Source: Planctomonas psychrotolerans | Lineage (GTDB): Bacteria; Actinomycetota; Actinomycetes; Actinomycetales; Microbacteriaceae | NCBI RefSeq assembly: GCF_008642235.1 | Contig: NZ_SJEV01000001.1 | Location: 558,001 to 622,000, forward strand | Direction: 5' to 3' | Length of the DNA: 64,000 nucleotides | In this document: piece by piece, positions 63,188-64,000 of the stretch | Layout of the letters: the number at the start of each line of letters is the position of its first letter | How positions within the stretch are numbered: position 1 is the first letter of the stretch | Notes under the pieces: generated by a model | Database searches by the model: none | What the model saw: only the letters and a program-made list of their open reading frames with translations | What the model was told of the DNA's origin: nothing | Position numbers and translations under genes: made by a program

Positions 63188-64000
63188 CTACGCGACGCGC
63201 GGGACCAGACCGAGCGCCTCGGCCCGGCGCGACCTGCCGACCGCCAGGCGGGCCAGCACGAGGCTGACCCCACCGAAGAGCACGAGCACGACGGCCGCGG
63301 CGAAGACGGTGCCCGCCGACCCGCCGGTGAGGATGCTCTGCATCCCCGCCACCGCGTGCGTGAGCGGGAGGTACGGGCTGATCGCCTGGAACGGACGCGC
63401 GACGAGCTCGATCGGGTAGAGCCCGCCCGTCGCCGAGAGTTGCACGGTGAGTGCGAGCAACGACAGCACGAGCCCGATCCGGCCGAACGCCTGGCTGAGC
63501 AGCGAGTGGATCGCGGTGAACACGATCGCCACCAGCAGGGAGAAGGCCAGCGTCGCGGGCAGCAGCAGCCAGTCCACCCCCACGCCGATGTGCAGCAGCG
63601 CCACGAGCAGCACCGCCTGCACCGCCGCGATCGCCGCCGACCGTCCGAAGGACCGGCCGAAGAGGCGCCCGGTCGGCACGGCGGATGCGAGCAGGCGGCG
63701 CGGAACCGGCCGTGCCGCGAGGAAGATGGCCAGGGCTCCCACCCAGAGGCCGATCGGCACGACGACCGTGCTCACGCTCAGGGCCACATCGTCCACCTCG
63801 TTGTCTCGGGTGACGGTGAGGCCGATCGGATCGGCGGCGATCTCGGCGGCCGCCTCGTTCTGGTCGGGATCGGCGGAGGGCACCTGACCCGCGCCGGCTT
63901 GCAACCCGGTGGCGAGCTCCGCCGCACCCGTTTCGAGGCTGACCGCGCCTTCGCGTGCACCGGCCGCGCCCGTGGCGAGCTCGCCCAGGCCGTCGCGCAA
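63188..64000 (-). CDS. YhgE/Pip-type membrane protein, 5' end outside the window
   Basis: The C-terminal 270 residues of a larger membrane protein. A helical, alanine-rich segment (GAAELATGLQAGAG) precedes a membrane domain of about six helices with VVPIGLWVGALAIFLAARPV and LSATGGLYPIELVARPFQAI then SPYLPLTHAV, typical of YhgE/Pip proteins related to ABC-2 permeases and phage-infection proteins. The start lies beyond base 64000. Function in actinobacteria is unclear, possibly export-related. Confidence 0.83.
   Translation of the reverse strand: MRDGLGELATGAAGAREGAVSLETGAAELATGLQAGAGQVPSADPDQNEAAAEIAADPIGLTVTRDNEVDDVALSVSTVVVPIGLWVGALAIFLAARPVPRRLLASAVPTGRLFGRSFGRSAAIAAVQAVLLVALLHIGVGVDWLLLPATLAFSLLVAIVFTAIHSLLSQAFGRIGLVLSLLALTVQLSATGGLYPIELVARPFQAISPYLPLTHAVAGMQSILTGGSAGTVFAAAVVLVLFGGVSLVLARLAVGRSRRAEALGLVPRVA

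Overview
The window is high-GC bacterial DNA with dense, often overlapping genes (ATGA, GTGA and TGATG junctions). Everything in it points to an actinobacterium, most likely family Microbacteriaceae: frequent GGATGC/GCATCC words, a DUF222/13E12-type HNH protein, actinobacterial small families (DUF6457, DUF6458, DUF2795), GltX without a GlnRS, and an intergenic repeat whose core is TTCGACAGGCTCAGGGACC. The placement rests on gene style and family content, not on a marker-gene comparison.

Layout. 0-2.7 kb: repeat cluster, FHA protein and PP2C phosphatase. 2.7-6.5 kb: TerC-family membrane protein behind a candidate Mn2+ (yybP-ykoY) riboswitch, then a TetR/MFS efflux pair. 6.6 kb: tRNA-Glu(CTC). 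6.8-12 kb: lipid kinase, metallo-beta-lactamase-fold protein, small membrane protein, MOSC protein, and a mobA-like/DUF6457/moeA molybdenum-cofactor operon. 12.1-17.5 kb: GH2 glycosidase, aldose epimerase and GH127 beta-L-arabinofuranosidase. 17.6-23.6 kb: tRNA-Gln(CTG), a DAACS symporter, and a leftward run of FAH-family enzyme, lipoprotein, gltX and a thioredoxin-reductase-like flavoprotein. 23.7-25.3 kb: DUF222/HNH protein.

25.3-37.7 kb is the most interesting part: a class-V aminotransferase, a divergent LysR regulator, two AhpD/CMD proteins, a dipeptide-type ABC transporter (substrate-binding protein, two permeases, one double ATPase), an FAD/NAD(P)-binding protein, an SDR and a lipoyl H-protein (GcvH) without GcvT or GcvP. 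The same palindrome, CATAAGC-N3-GCTTATG, lies in both divergent promoter regions (26474-26490 and 34532-34548). This suggests one LysR regulon for uptake and processing of an unidentified substrate. The lipoyl protein and the CxxC AhpD-like protein raise the possibility of a lipoyl-based redox relay, which is inference only.

37.7-50.3 kb is amino-acid biosynthesis: ilvE, leuB, serA and leftward ilvD-ilvB-ilvN-ilvC, interspersed with an alcohol dehydrogenase, a DoxX protein, small proteins and the largest repeat array. 50.6-52.6 kb: a PmoA-like (DUF6807) protein overlapping a glycosyltransferase. 52.7-59.1 kb: a complete six-gene Mrp Na+/H+ antiporter operon with fused MrpA-MrpB. 59.3-64 kb: DUF2795 protein, otsA-otsB trehalose synthesis genes (otsA has no clear start codon), a fructosamine-kinase-family protein, and the 3' part of a YhgE/Pip-type membrane protein that runs off the window.

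Gene starts were chosen by reading ribosome-binding sites and overlaps by eye. All family names come from motif recognition, with no database search.
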